Source: Actinobacteria bacterium IMCC26077
GTDB taxonomy: Bacteria > Actinomycetota > Actinomycetes > Nanopelagicales > Nanopelagicaceae
Direction of reading: 5' to 3'
Assembly (NCBI GenBank): GCA_002284915.1
Contig: CP015606.1
Location: 1,240,001-1,304,000, forward strand
DNA: 64,000 nucleotides
The notes beneath the pieces are model-generated. The model had not been told where the DNA came from. It saw only the letters and a list, made by a program, of their open reading frames with translations, and did not search any database. Positions 1-9,579 of this stretch are shown piece after piece. The first letter of the stretch is position 1. Every line of letters starts with the position of its first letter. Made by a program: the position numbers and the translations under genes.

Positions 1-3000
1 CGCTTTTGGTGAGTAACGATGATGAGTTGGGAATCGGCGCGAAGTTCGGCAAGAACTTCGAGCAAGCGCCCCAAATTCACGTCATCGAGAGCTGCTTCTA
101 CCTCATCGAGGACATAGAAAGGACTTGGTCGCGCCTTGAAAATCGCTACCAAGAGCGCAACGGCAGTCAGTGATCGCTCACCACCGGAGAGCAAGGAAAG
201 GCGCTTGACCCGTTTTCCAGGTGGACGGGCTTCGACATCGACTCCGGTGGTCAACCAATCCTCAGGATTGGTGAGCAAGAGACGTCCATCGCCGCCAGGG
301 AAGAGCCTTGGGAAGATCTCTGCGAAGGCCTTTGCCGTATCGCGATACGCCTCTTTAAAAATAGTCTCCACTCGTTCGTCGACCTCGCGGACGATTTCGA
401 GAAGATCACGTCTGGTGTTCTTGAGATCCTCTAACTGATCTGCCAGATACTTCGATCTCTCCTCAAGTGCCGAAAATTCTTCGAGTGCGAGCGGGTTAAT
501 CTTGCCAAGCAGTGCGAGCGAACGTTCAGCAGCGGCCAATCGTTTCTCTTGTTGATCGCGGCGATAAGGAATCACTTCGGTCGAGATGACTTGCCCCTCA
601 TCATCAAGGATGAAAGTGGGCACATCGTTGGTAGGCCCGTACTCTGCCACGAGCGTCTGAGTATCGATTCCGAATTCGGTGCTGACTTTCTCTTCGAGCT
701 GTTCCATTCGAAGTCGCTGCTCGGCTCTAGCGATCTCGTCTTTATGAACGCTATCGGTCAACTGCTCCATCTCTGCGGTGAGCTCTCGACTCTTTCCACG
801 GACTGCGAGAATTTCACCTTCACGTTCCGTGCGAGCCGCCTCTAACGCATTTCGCTCGGCAAGGGCGCTATTTATCGATACTTCAATTTGAATCAACGCG
901 TCATAAGCAATCTCCGCAAGCTTTTGAGCGACGATTGCGGCGCTTGCTCGCGCCTCACGTTTAGTAATCGCCCGTACCCGTGAATCGCGTTCATTCTGCG
1001 CACCCCGTTCGAGCGCGCTCGCGCGCTCTGCCATGGCATTGACTCGTTCTTCACCAGTGCGCAACGTCAGACGCGCTTCCATCTCAACTGTTCGAGCTAA
1101 CGAGACGCGCTCACGCATGGGATCGATATCAAAGGAGCGCACATCAACTGAAGGAGTGATAGTCGCCGGCGTACTCTCTAGCTGCGCAAGCTCGCGTCGG
1201 TGGGTTGCGAGCAATTCGTTCGCTTCCGCTATCGACATCGTCAATCGATCAGCCTCCGCCTGGGCTGCCGAGCGAGTCTGACTAAATACTGCAATCTGTT
1301 CGGCCAAGGCCGCCATTCGGGCATCCGACTCATTAAGAGCCGCAACTAATCGATCCAACTCGCCCCGCTCGAGATTGACCTTTTCGAGCGCTTGCGAAAT
1401 CTCAAAACGAAGTCGTTCACCTTCATGAGTGAGTTCGCCAAGCTTCCGTTCGCTGATTTCGATCGCTGCATTGAGCTCAACGATGCTCGAGTCGCGCTTG
1501 GAACCTCCGCTGACTAAGTCGCGCCCCAAAACGTCGCCATCTTTAGTGACTACTCGAATCGTCGGATACTGCTGCAGAAGTGCGTGGGCAACATTGAGCG
1601 ATTCAGCAACGACCGTATTTCCCAAAATATGGGCGAGCGGTCGCTGCAATTGCGAGGTTTTAATCACATCTATTGCTCGATAGGCCCCTTGAGGCAATTG
1701 CTGATTGAAGATTGGTCCCTGGACATCATTGCCACCGATGACAACAATCTCGGCTCGGCCAGCGTTCTCACGTTTGAGCAGCGTGAGCGCATCGAGCGCA
1801 TCGGAGAGTCGACCTACGACCACTCCATCTGCCAACGTACCTAAAGCGGCGCTAATTGCCGCATCCCAACCGCTGGCAACTTCCATCAACGAGGCGAGCG
1901 TTCCGAGAACTGGAACCTCATTGCGCGCGGCGAGAAGTAAGGCGCTGCCATCTCGTGATGCGACGGAGAGTTTGAGCGCTTCGACCCGCGCTTGCGTTGA
2001 TGAACGTTCGCGTTCAACCGACCGTTCCCGATCCCGAAGGCTCTCTAACATCGCGTTCGCTGAATCGAGCGCCGCTTTCCGAGTTTGATAATCAGAGTCA
2101 AGCTTCTCTTCGCCCGCTCCGTGCCCAGCAATCTCTGCCTCTTTAGCAGCAAATTGTTGTTGCGCCTGCGCCGTCCTATTTAACGCATCATCGCGATTTC
2201 GAGTCAAACGCTCAATCTCAGATTCACCTGCCTGAATCCTCGATTTCAGGGAATTAATCTCACCTTCACGACGAGCATTTCCCTCACGTACATCTGCAGC
2301 TGCCTGAAGCGCCTGCGCTAATTCATTCTCGCGCGCCTTCAATTCAGCTTCGGCTTGCGCAACGGCTGCACTTGCATCGTGGAGCGAGCGCTCTTGGATT
2401 GCTAGCGAACTTCGAAGCTCGCTTTCTTGGGCGCGAATCCCGTGCGCCTCGCGTTCGAGCGCATCTGGATCAACCGTCGACGAAAGCACCTCCTCAGAAT
2501 CTGAGAGATATCGGGCGCGTTCGCTCGCCAAATTAGCGCTGCCACGGAACCGTTCGCGAAGTGAATTGAGTTGATAGAAAGTATCTTGCGCTTTGGTCAG
2601 AATTGGCGCTTGTGAAAAGGTGAGTTGCTCTAGCTCGCTCTCGCGGGCACGAACGCTTTCGAGCTCGCGTTCAACCTCATTCCGTCTGGCGCGAAGGGCA
2701 TTTTCATCGGCAACTTCAATGGTGAAATTCTCTTTGAGTTGCATCAAGTCATCGGCATAGAGACGTAATTTCGCATCGCGTACATCGGCCTGGATCGTCG
2801 CTGCTTTCTTCGCTACTTCAGCTTGCTTTCCAAGGGGCTTTAACTGTCGCCGCAGTTCGGTGAGGAGGTCTTGGATGCGCGCGAAGTTTGCTTGCATCGC
2901 CTCAAGCTTGCGCAGCGCCTTCTCTTTTCGCTTCCGATGTTTCAGGATTCCGGATGCCTCTTCGATAAATGCTCGTCGCTCCTCCGGGTTCGCCGAGAGA

Positions 3001-3446
3001 ATCGAATCGAGTTGGCCTTGTCCGACCACCACATGCATCTCTCGACCAATGCCACTGTCACTGAGCAACTCTTGGATATCTAGAAGACGTGATGTCTCGC
3101 CATTGATCTGATATTCACTTGTGCCATTGCGAAAGAGAATTCTCGAGATGGTTACTTCGGAGAATTCGATTGGGAGCGCACCATCACTGTTATCGATCGT
3201 CACCGAAACCTCGGCTCGACCTAGAGGCGCTCTTCCTGTTGTGCCGGCGAAGATGACATCTTCCATCTTGCCGCCACGAAGACTCTTCGCACCCTGCTCT
3301 CCCATTACCCAGGTGAGGGCGTCGATGATGTTTGATTTTCCCGATCCATTGGGGCCAACGACGCAGGTGATTCCTGGCTCAAAGCGGAGGGTCGTGGCGG
3401 AAGCGAAGGATTTAAACCCTTTCAAGGTCAACGCCTTGAGATACAT
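1..3446 (-). CDS. smc: Chromosome segregation ATPase SMC (3' end cut by window edge)
   Basis: Structural maintenance of chromosomes protein, the ATPase of condensin, which compacts and segregates the nucleoid. The start ATG is at 3446-3444 and gives MYLKALTLKGFKSF, the usual SMC opening, with a GGGGG ribosome site eight bases upstream. The N-terminal ATP-binding head has Walker A GPNGSGKSN (near 3332-3358). Long Ala/Glu/Arg-rich coiled coils follow, with a hinge-like Gly-rich middle around 1480-1960. The second half of the head has the ABC signature LLSGGERS (near 173-196) and Walker B YVLDEVEAALDD (near 85-120). The frame runs open to base 1, so only the last residues are missing. It lies 52 bases downstream of mutM, as in the actinobacterial rnc-mutM-smc order. 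Identification is secure. Confidence 0.96.
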   Translation of the reverse strand, partial: MYLKALTLKGFKSFASATTLRFEPGITCVVGPNGSGKSNIIDALTWVMGEQGAKSLRGGKMEDVIFAGTTGRAPLGRAEVSVTIDNSDGALPIEFSEVTISRILFRNGTSEYQINGETSRLLDIQELLSDSGIGREMHVVVGQGQLDSILSANPEERRAFIEEASGILKHRKRKEKALRKLEAMQANFARIQDLLTELRRQLKPLGKQAEVAKKAATIQADVRDAKLRLYADDLMQLKENFTIEVADENALRARRNEVERELESVRARESELEQLTFSQAPILTKAQDTFYQLNSLRERFRGSANLASERARYLSDSEEVLSSTVDPDALEREAHGIRAQESELRSSLAIQERSLHDASAAVAQAEAELKARENELAQALQAAADVREGNARREGEINSLKSRIQAGESEIERLTRNRDDALNRTAQAQQQFAAKEAEIAGHGAGEEKLDSDYQTRKAALDSANAMLESLRDRERSVERERSSTQARVEALKLSVASRDGSALLLAARNEVPVLGTLASLMEVASGWDAAISAALGTLADGVVVGRLSDALDALTLLKRENAGRAEIVVIGGNDVQGPIFNQQLPQGAYRAIDVIKTSQLQRPLAHILGNTVVAESLNVAHALLQQYPTIRVVTKDGDVLGRDLVSGGSKRDSSIVELNAAIEISERKLGELTHEGERLRFEISQALEKVNLERGELDRLVAALNESDARMAALAEQIAVFSQTRSAAQAEADRLTMSIAEANELLATHRRELAQLESTPATITPSVDVRSFDIDPMRERVSLARTVEMEARLTLRTGEERVNAMAERASALERGAQNERDSRVRAITKREARASAAIVAQKLAEIAYDALIQIEVSINSALAERNALEAARTEREGEILAVRGKSRELTAEMEQLTDSVHKDEIARAEQRLRMEQLEEKVSTEFGIDTQTLVAEYGPTNDVPTFILDDEGQVISTEVIPYRRDQQEKRLAAAERSLALLGKINPLALEEFSALEERSKYLADQLEDLKNTRRDLLEIVREVDERVETIFKEAYRDTAKAFAEIFPRLFPGGDGRLLLTNPEDWLTTGVDVEARPPGKRVKRLSLLSGGERSLTAVALLVAIFKARPSPFYVLDEVEAALDDVNLGRLLEVLAELRADSQLIIVTHQK

Positions 3447-3498
3447 CGCTCTAACCCCCTACATTCCATCGAGATTTCGTGAGTACCCTAACTATTTT

Positions 3499-4389
3499 TT
3501 ACCCCTTCTTCTGGCACTTAGGGCAGAGATGGCTTGAGCGATTCATAAACCTCAACCTTTGGATGAGGGTTCCACAACGCGAACAGGGCTCACCATCGCG
3601 ACCGTAGGCATCCAGTTCAACATCGAAGTAACCGCTCTCTCCATTGACTCGCTTATATTGCTCATCGATTGATGTTCCGCCGGCCTCAATTGCCCGCGCC
3701 ATGATGGTGGCGAGCGCGTTCAAAAGTCGGTCAACTTCGCGCTCGGTCAAATGATGAGCTCGGGTCTCGGGATGGATCTTCGCCGACCACAAACCTTCAT
3801 CGGCATAGATATTTCCAACGCCACTGACAACTTCTTGGTTGAGCAAGACCCGCTTGATCTCGCTCTTGCGAGAGCGAATCATCGCGTTGAGCTCCTTGTG
3901 AGAGCGCGCGAGAACTTTCCCATTCAAGACCTCTAGAAGGTCGGGTGCAATATGGGTTATCGAGCGCGGAATCTGCCCGTCGAACTCCGCTGAGGCGAAG
4001 GGATCTTCCACCAACTCTTCGAGCGCAAGATAGCCAAAGGTTCGCTGGTCGATGAAGTGGAGCTCCCGCTTCCCGTTGGTAAATTCAATCCGAGCGCGCA
4101 GGTGGGGCGAGAGCGCGGCGGGAGATTTGGGAAGTAGCACCTGTCCGCTCATCCCTAAGTGAATAATCAATGCATACGGTCGATCGAAGGTAAGCCAGAT
4201 AAATTTTCCACGGCGATTTACGGAGTTAATTTCTCCACCGATGATTGGGTTCTTTGCGCTACGTAACGAGGGGCCGGTATTTCTCCTCGTTGCGCGAGGG
4301 TGCAAAATCCTTATTGCCGCAACCTTCTTCTTCGGTAACCATGGAGCTAACTCACTCCGGACCGTCTCTACCTCAGGTAATTCAGGCAC
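3499..4389 (-). CDS. mutM: Formamidopyrimidine-DNA glycosylase (Fpg/MutM)
   Basis: Bifunctional DNA glycosylase/AP lyase that removes 8-oxoguanine and formamidopyrimidines. The 296-residue protein begins MPELPEVETVRSEL: after Met removal Pro becomes the N-terminal Schiff-base nucleophile, followed by the catalytic Glu. The middle carries the H2TH region (GVGNIYADEGLW). The C-terminus has a four-cysteine zinc finger (CSRCG...CPKC) that grips DNA. Length and all landmarks are normal. Its start overlaps the end of rnc by 8 bases, indicating translational coupling in the rnc-mutM-smc unit. Confidence 0.97.
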   Translation of the reverse strand: MPELPEVETVRSELAPWLPKKKVAAIRILHPRATRRNTGPSLRSAKNPIIGGEINSVNRRGKFIWLTFDRPYALIIHLGMSGQVLLPKSPAALSPHLRARIEFTNGKRELHFIDQRTFGYLALEELVEDPFASAEFDGQIPRSITHIAPDLLEVLNGKVLARSHKELNAMIRSRKSEIKRVLLNQEVVSGVGNIYADEGLWSAKIHPETRAHHLTEREVDRLLNALATIMARAIEAGGTSIDEQYKRVNGESGYFDVELDAYGRDGEPCSRCGTLIQRLRFMNRSSHLCPKCQKKG

Positions 4390-5059
4390 GTTCGTTTAAG
4401 GCGGTAAATGCCATAGTCGCTGCGATCTGCTCTGCCTCTCGCTTGCTCTTGCCTCGACCTTCGCCAAGAACTTTGCCGTACACGATGACATGCGCGACGA
4501 AGTCTTTATCGTGATCAGGGCCTGAATCAGTTACTGCATATTCAGGGACTCCCATGCTTCTTTCGGCAAGTAGCTCCTGAAGAGCCGTCTTACCATCGAG
4601 GCCAGCGCCTCGTTCCAGCGCGCTATCGATGACCGGAGAGATCAGCGGGAGGATGATGTTTTTTGTTACCTCGAAACCCTTCTCAAGGTAGAGCGCGCCA
4701 AAGAGCGCTTCGAGTGAATCGGCGAGAATCGATGCCTTCTCGCGACCGCCAGAGCTCTCTTCGCCTTTACCAATCTTGATGTGCGCACCTAAACCGAGAG
4801 CGCGGGCCACGTCGGCGAGCGCGACCGTATTGACGATTCCCGAACGCAATGGACTTAATCTGCTCTCTGGAAGATCGGGGTAGCGTTGATAGAGCTCGGC
4901 CGTAACGATTAATCCAAGAACGCTATCGCCCAAGAATTCCAAACGTTCATAGGTGGGTAAGCCACCTGATTCATAGGCGAACGAGCGGTGGGTAAGTGCG
5001 ATTTCGAGAAGTTGCTCGTTGAGCTCGGCACCGAGAGCCTGGGTGAGGTCGCGATGCAT
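4382..5059 (-). CDS. rnc: Ribonuclease III
   Basis: Double-strand-specific endoribonuclease that processes rRNA precursors and structured mRNAs. The 225-residue protein has the RNase III signature ERLEFLGDSVLGL (about residues 39-51) with the metal-binding acidic residues, and a C-terminal dsRNA-binding domain (TALQELLAERSMG to KREAEQIAATMAF). It sits between rpmF (8-base gap) and mutM (8-base overlap), the classical actinobacterial arrangement. Confidence 0.97.
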   Translation of the reverse strand: MHRDLTQALGAELNEQLLEIALTHRSFAYESGGLPTYERLEFLGDSVLGLIVTAELYQRYPDLPESRLSPLRSGIVNTVALADVARALGLGAHIKIGKGEESSGGREKASILADSLEALFGALYLEKGFEVTKNIILPLISPVIDSALERGAGLDGKTALQELLAERSMGVPEYAVTDSGPDHDKDFVAHVIVYGKVLGEGRGKSKREAEQIAATMAFTALNERA

Positions 5060-5067
5060 CGTCGTGC

Positions 5068-5241
5068 TTAAACCTCTAGCGCGTTACGGTCCCGATATGT
5101 GCCGCAGGTTGGGCAGGCAATGTGTTGTAGACGTGGTTGTCGGCACTGCTCGCAGAGAACGGTGTTCGCTGCGGTGGTGCGCCACATGCTCCGGCGCCAA
5201 CGAGTACGGGCGCGGGAGAGCTTTCGCTTGGGAACTGGCAT
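5068..5241 (-). CDS. rpmF: 50S ribosomal protein L32
   Basis: Large-subunit ribosomal protein, 57 residues, starting MPVPKRKLSRARTRWRRS at the ATG 5241-5239 and ending ...NALEV. Four cysteines in a CxxC...CxxC layout (residues 30, 33, 43, 46) make this the zinc-binding C+ paralogue type. It is preceded by the DUF177 gene, the usual companion of rpmF, and followed by rnc. At under 60 codons it is easily missed by automatic calling, but the reading frame and motif are unambiguous. Confidence 0.97.
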   Translation of the reverse strand: MPVPKRKLSRARTRWRRSMWRTTAANTVLCEQCRQPRLQHIACPTCGTYRDRNALEV

Positions 5242-5301
5242 GGGAGAACTATCCCTTATCTCTGCCTAATTTGCCAAAACATGGGCTTGCCCATCAGGGA
5301 G

Positions 5302-5844
5302 CTACTGCCCTGCCTCCTCGATTCCCGCGATATTCCGTAACTGAGCCCATCGAGGGTCAATCCGCTGGTGGTCGTGGCCGCTGGGATTTTCAGCCACCTT
5401 CTCACCGCAATCGGGGCATAAGCCAGGGCACTCCTCGGTGCAGTGCGGAGCTAATGGGAGATCCAGGATGACCGCATCGCGTATTGGTGGCAGAAGATCA
5501 ATCCGTTCTTCGGTGATCAGCTGCGGGAGTTCTTCATCCTCGTCCAGGTCGGGCGGCAGAGCGTAAAAGTAGAGCTCTTGAATTGTGGCGAGAATCGGCA
5601 GCGAAATCGGATCAAGACAGCGAACACACTCTCCTGTTGCCTCTGAGCGAAGGGTAAAGCTCGCCAATACCCCAGTCGATACTGATTCGACTTTTCCCTT
5701 GATGCTTAACGGCGTTTGCGGCTCAATAGCGATGACATCGATCCCAATTCGCTCTGGGTTAGGAAAACTCCGCTCAACCGCGAGCATCTCACCAGGTTGG
5801 CGCTTGAGATCGTGGACTGAGATAAGGAAATCCGAGGTGTTCAT
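5302..5844 (-). CDS. YceD/DUF177 family protein
   Basis: A 180-residue member of the DUF177 (YceD) family, which is almost always encoded just upstream of rpmF. In plants and some bacteria the family is linked to 23S rRNA accumulation. Visible landmarks are an N-terminal beta-rich region, the CVRCLDP pair near the middle, and a Cys-rich C-terminal segment (HCTEECPGLCPDCG) that resembles a zinc site. It is encoded 12 bases after the SepIVA-like gene and 60 bases before rpmF. The family assignment is firm; the biochemical role is not known from sequence. Confidence 0.9.
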   Translation of the reverse strand: MNTSDFLISVHDLKRQPGEMLAVERSFPNPERIGIDVIAIEPQTPLSIKGKVESVSTGVLASFTLRSEATGECVRCLDPISLPILATIQELYFYALPPDLDEDEELPQLITEERIDLLPPIRDAVILDLPLAPHCTEECPGLCPDCGEKVAENPSGHDHQRIDPRWAQLRNIAGIEEAGQ

Positions 5845-5856
5845 GATGGGTGTTTG

Positions 5857-6336
5857 CTACTCGTCAGAGAGTTGGGCGAGCACATCTTTCTCACTCGCAC
5901 CGGCGATTCGCTCTCTCCCCTTCACAACGGCATCCATCGTTTTAGTGAGAATCACTTCAAGCGTGGCTAATCGAGAGTCGATATACGAGTCAACCTCATC
6001 CCGTTGCTCCTGCGCACTTTGATGGGCTTGGCTCAAAATTCGATCGGCTTCACCGCGAGCGGCGATGACAATTTCAGTCTGCTCGACAAGGCGAGCAGCC
6101 TCTTCGCGCGCCATCGCGACAAGTTGTTCGGCGCTCGATCGACCTTCTTCCACGATGACATCACGATCGGTAAGAACCTGGGCGGCGGCATCAAGATCCG
6201 AGGGCAAGCTCAGACGGACTTCATCTAAAATTCCGAGGAGCTCTCCGCGGTTGACGACACATGATGCGCTCAACGGAACTGAGCGGGCCTCTTCGACCAT
6301 CGAAATCGCAAGTTGCAACTTCTCCAATGACTCCAT
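5857..6336 (-). CDS. SepIVA/DivIVA-like coiled-coil septation protein (short form)
   Basis: A 159-residue, Glu/Ala/Arg-rich, predicted cytoplasmic protein. A short N-terminal region (MESLEKLQLAISMVEEA) and a segment with VVNRGELLGILDEVRLSLP precede a long coiled coil from about residue 55 to 145. The position between coaD and the DUF177 gene matches Rv2927c (SepIVA) of mycobacteria, an essential DivIVA-domain septation factor, and the VxxxELLxxLDxxRxxLP segment fits that family. It is clearly shorter than the roughly 245-residue mycobacterial protein. It directly abuts coaD. The cell-division role is inferred from synteny and fold. Confidence 0.75.
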   Translation of the reverse strand: MESLEKLQLAISMVEEARSVPLSASCVVNRGELLGILDEVRLSLPSDLDAAAQVLTDRDVIVEEGRSSAEQLVAMAREEAARLVEQTEIVIAARGEADRILSQAHQSAQEQRDEVDSYIDSRLATLEVILTKTMDAVVKGRERIAGASEKDVLAQLSDE

Positions 6337-6822
6337 CTAGCTCTTCCCTCCCGACATCCGTTCGAGTAGCGAGGCATGTACCGGTGCCGGCACATACGTG
6401 GAGACATCTCCCCCGTAAGTTGCCAACTCTTTCACTAGTGAGGATGAGAGGAAGGAGTACTCCGGCCGGGTCGCCATAAATAATGTCTCAACACCGGACA
6501 ACTGTCGATTCATCTGCCCCATTTGCAGTTCGTAGTCGAAATCACTGACGGCGCGCAGACCTTTGACTATCGCTCGAATCTTCCGCTCTTTGCAGTAGTC
6601 GATGAGCAGACCACTCCATGAATCAACCTTGACATTGGCAAATTCTTTGACCGTTTCGCGAATCATCTCCATCCGCTCTTCTACCGTGAATAGCGATCCC
6701 TTGGTTCGATTGACTAGAACGGCAACGACAACTTCATCGAATTGTTCGCTGGCACGTTCGATCACATCGAGATGGCCATACGTGATGGGGTCAAAAGAGC
6801 CCGGGCAAACCACGCGCATCAT
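6337..6822 (-). CDS. coaD: Phosphopantetheine adenylyltransferase
   Basis: Converts 4'-phosphopantetheine and ATP to dephospho-CoA, the fourth step of CoA synthesis. The 161-residue protein has the nucleotidyltransferase entry CPGSFDPITYGHLDVI, with an HxGH-like YGHLD, and the second active-site region EYSFLSSSLVKELA. Two consecutive ATG codons exist; the first (6822) is placed 6 bases after a TANNNT box, which favours leaderless initiation there. The SepIVA-like gene follows with no gap. Confidence 0.96.
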   Translation of the reverse strand: MMRVVCPGSFDPITYGHLDVIERASEQFDEVVVAVLVNRTKGSLFTVEERMEMIRETVKEFANVKVDSWSGLLIDYCKERKIRAIVKGLRAVSDFDYELQMGQMNRQLSGVETLFMATRPEYSFLSSSLVKELATYGGDVSTYVPAPVHASLLERMSGGKS

Positions 6823-6828
6823 GGGGAC

Positions 6829-6834
6829 ACGGTA
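6829..6834 (-). promoter_or_regulatory. Candidate -10 box for leaderless coaD transcript
   Basis: TACCGT (TANNNT type) ends 6 bases before the coaD ATG, so transcription would start at or next to the start codon. No Shine-Dalgarno sequence lies between. It falls in the 27-base gap between rsmD and coaD. Called from geometry only; the -35 region is not recognisable. Confidence 0.45.
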
Positions 6835-6849
6835 GCAAGCATTCTGGTG

Positions 6850-7425
6850 CTACCGATACTCGGAATTAGCGAAATAGACGGTTCCCTCGCCATATTTCCG
6901 CTCTTTCAGCGCGCTGAGAGCCTCAGGCCAATGGAAAGGTTCGGTGCGCGAGGAGCGCTCCACGATCACCACTGCGCCAGCTTTGCGGATACCTATCGAA
7001 GAAATTTTCGTAAGCACCTTCTCGATCGTTGTATTGGGAAAGTCATAGGGAGGATCTAAATAGATAACATCGAATCGATAATCAGCTGCGCGGTCTAAAT
7101 CGAGATATCCATCAACACTCATTTTGATAACTGAGAAGTTCCCCGTTGTAGCGCTCTTAATTAGCTCATAATTCGCTTTGCACACGTTGGCTGCCTTCGC
7201 ATCCTTTTCAACAACCACCACATCCTTAGCTCCTCGCGAAAGCGCCTCTAGACCGACTGCACCAGTTCCACCATACAAATCGAGGAAGGAAATTCCCGCG
7301 CACGAGCCAATCTCAGATTCGAGCGCTGAGAAGATTCCTTCCCGCGTTCGATCCGAAGTAGGACGAGTTACGCCTGCAGGAGGAGTGAGGTTCCGACCCT
7401 TCGCGCTACCAGAGATGATTCGCAT
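6850..7425 (-). CDS. rsmD: 16S rRNA (guanine966-N2)-methyltransferase RsmD
   Basis: SAM-dependent methyltransferase that modifies G966 of 16S rRNA. The 191-residue protein starts MRIISGSAKGRNLTPP. It has the SAM-binding glycine motif FLDLYGGTGAVGLEAL (about residues 47-62) and the amino-methyltransferase catalytic motif DPPYDFP. It is encoded between recG (9-base gap) and coaD, as in mycobacteria. Confidence 0.96.
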   Translation of the reverse strand: MRIISGSAKGRNLTPPAGVTRPTSDRTREGIFSALESEIGSCAGISFLDLYGGTGAVGLEALSRGAKDVVVVEKDAKAANVCKANYELIKSATTGNFSVIKMSVDGYLDLDRAADYRFDVIYLDPPYDFPNTTIEKVLTKISSIGIRKAGAVVIVERSSRTEPFHWPEALSALKERKYGEGTVYFANSEYR

Positions 7426-7434
7426 GGAACCCCC

Positions 7435-9579
7435 TTATGCCTTTTCGATGAAGTCAGCGCGTTCATCACGTTCTAACTTCGATAACTCATCGCGAAGCGC
7501 GGGATTGGAAGTTAGCTCCGGATCCTCTGCAATGATACTGATTGCCACTTCGCGGGAATCTTCAATGATCTTCTCATCTCTCAAGACCCGAAGCAGTCGA
7601 AGTTGCGAGCGGGTACCTGATTGGGCTGTACCGAGGACATCACCTTCGCGACGTTGATCAAGATCCACTCGCGCTAATTCGAATCCATCTAGTGATTTCT
7701 CTACCGCTTTGAGTCGCTCCATGGCGCTGCTCTCTTCATCGACTTTCGTGAGAAGTAAGCAGAGACCGGGTTTACTTCCTCGACCAACTCGGCCGCGCAA
7801 TTGATGGAGTTGGGAGATACCAAATCGATCTGCATCTGCAATGACCATTACCGTTGCGTTAGGCACATCTACACCCACTTCGATAACCGTCGTGGCAATC
7901 AGGCAATCGATTTCACCTTGCGAGAATGAGCGCATAATGCGATCTTTCTCTTCGCTGGTTAACTTCCCATGGAGCACGCTCACTCGAATCGTAGATAGCG
8001 GGCCTGTTGATAGATATTCATAAAGAGATTCGACCGAGTGCGCCGATTCGCTCTCTTCGCTCGTATCCTGAGCTGCACTCTCAATACGTGGTGCTACGAC
8101 ATATGCCTGAGCACCGTTAGCGACCTCTTCGCGAATTCGCTCCCAGGCCCGCTCCACATAATGTGGCTTCGCACTCTCGTGAATCACATGGGTAGCAATA
8201 GGTGAACGCCCCTTGGGAAGTTCAGTGAGCGTAGAGATATCGAGATCCCCAAACACAGTCATCGCGACAGTCCGTGGAATCGGCGTGGCAGTCATAACGA
8301 GTAGATGGGGCGGCAGTTGGGCTTTCAATTTCAGCGCATCGCGCTGCTCAACACCGAAACGATGTTGTTCGTCGACAACAATGAGCCCTAGATCCGAAAA
8401 CTCCACACCTTCAGAGAGCAAGGCGTGTGTTCCTATGACAATTCCGGCAGAGCCATCTTTAATCTGCGCGAGAATTTCTCGGCGCGCTGCTGCAGGAGTG
8501 GAACCGGTAAGCAACACCACCCGCGTGGCTCGGTCGCTTCCACCAAGCATCCCAGCGGTGGCAAGGTCACCTAACGTTGAAGAGATAGATCGAAAGTGCT
8601 GCGCGGCAAGGACTTCCGTTGGCGCAAGGAGCGCTCCCTGGCCGCCGGTATCGACGACTGCAAGGAGTGCGCGAAGTGCGACGATGGTTTTACCCGATCC
8701 CACCTCACCTTGGAGTAATCGATGCATCGGATGGTGGGATTTCATATCGCTTTCAATCTCATTCCCAACCGATATCTGTCCTGCCGTTAATTCAAAGGGG
8801 AGATTCTCATCGAAAATCTCTAGCAAACCGCCGCTACGAAATAGTCGCGGAGTTGCATTAAGAGTTTCGAATTGATGTCGCCGGCGTGCAAGCAATAGTT
8901 GTAACGCGAGCGCTTCATCGAATGTAAGACGATGAAACGCTTGCTCTGCCGACAGTTGGGTCTCGGGTAGATGAATCTCCTTCAGCGCTTGGTGAGCAGA
9001 AGGCAGGTTGCCGCGATATTTCTCAGGCAGGGTTTCAGGGATTTCATCGATGACATCAAGAATCGTTCTGATGCATTGCCCAATCTTCCATGAAGGAAGC
9101 TTGGCTGTTGCTGGATAGACCGGAATCAATTTGCCAGCGAACTCTCCCGCTGCCTCATCGGCATCGCTGCCATCAGGGATCAATAGGTACTCCGGGTGCG
9201 CGAGCTGTCGAGCTCCTTTATAGGTGCCGATCTTTCCGGCAAATAGGCCTACCCGGCCTACTCGCAGCTCGCGCTCACGCCAAGCTTGGTTGAAGAAGGT
9301 AAGCGAGAGCTTCTTCTTTCCATCGCTAACTCGCACCTCAAGAATTGATCCCTTGCGCCCGCGCATCGGGCGATTGTTGGTATCCACAATTTCGGCAAGC
9401 ACTGTGACCACATCACCATCTTTGAGTTGGTCGATATCAGTGAGTTCGCCTCGTGCGACATATCTACGGGGGTAATGGCGAAGTAGATCTTCAATCGTCG
9501 TATAACCGAAAGCAGTATTGAGCGCTTTGGCCGTTCGATCACCTAATGCGCTGGAGAGTTTTCCGTTGAGCGCGACCAT
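7435..9579 (-). CDS. recG: ATP-dependent DNA helicase RecG
   Basis: Branch-migration helicase that reverses stalled replication forks and resolves recombination intermediates. The 714-residue protein has an N-terminal OB-fold wedge domain (GDVVTVLAEIVDT region). The helicase core follows with Walker A LQGEVGSGKT, the DEQH box VDEQHRFGVEQR, TATPIPRT, and the C-terminal helicase motif QLRGRVGRGSKPG. Length is typical. It abuts the FakA-like gene with no intervening base and leads into rsmD. Confidence 0.97.
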   Translation of the reverse strand: MVALNGKLSSALGDRTAKALNTAFGYTTIEDLLRHYPRRYVARGELTDIDQLKDGDVVTVLAEIVDTNNRPMRGRKGSILEVRVSDGKKKLSLTFFNQAWRERELRVGRVGLFAGKIGTYKGARQLAHPEYLLIPDGSDADEAAGEFAGKLIPVYPATAKLPSWKIGQCIRTILDVIDEIPETLPEKYRGNLPSAHQALKEIHLPETQLSAEQAFHRLTFDEALALQLLLARRRHQFETLNATPRLFRSGGLLEIFDENLPFELTAGQISVGNEIESDMKSHHPMHRLLQGEVGSGKTIVALRALLAVVDTGGQGALLAPTEVLAAQHFRSISSTLGDLATAGMLGGSDRATRVVLLTGSTPAAARREILAQIKDGSAGIVIGTHALLSEGVEFSDLGLIVVDEQHRFGVEQRDALKLKAQLPPHLLVMTATPIPRTVAMTVFGDLDISTLTELPKGRSPIATHVIHESAKPHYVERAWERIREEVANGAQAYVVAPRIESAAQDTSEESESAHSVESLYEYLSTGPLSTIRVSVLHGKLTSEEKDRIMRSFSQGEIDCLIATTVIEVGVDVPNATVMVIADADRFGISQLHQLRGRVGRGSKPGLCLLLTKVDEESSAMERLKAVEKSLDGFELARVDLDQRREGDVLGTAQSGTRSQLRLLRVLRDEKIIEDSREVAISIIAEDPELTSNPALRDELSKLERDERADFIEKA

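Noticed and set aside
8213-8875. A 220-codon open frame on plus inside recG
   Set aside because: Antisense to a complete recG; Arg/Ser-rich low-quality composition, no ribosome site; a shadow of the codon bias.
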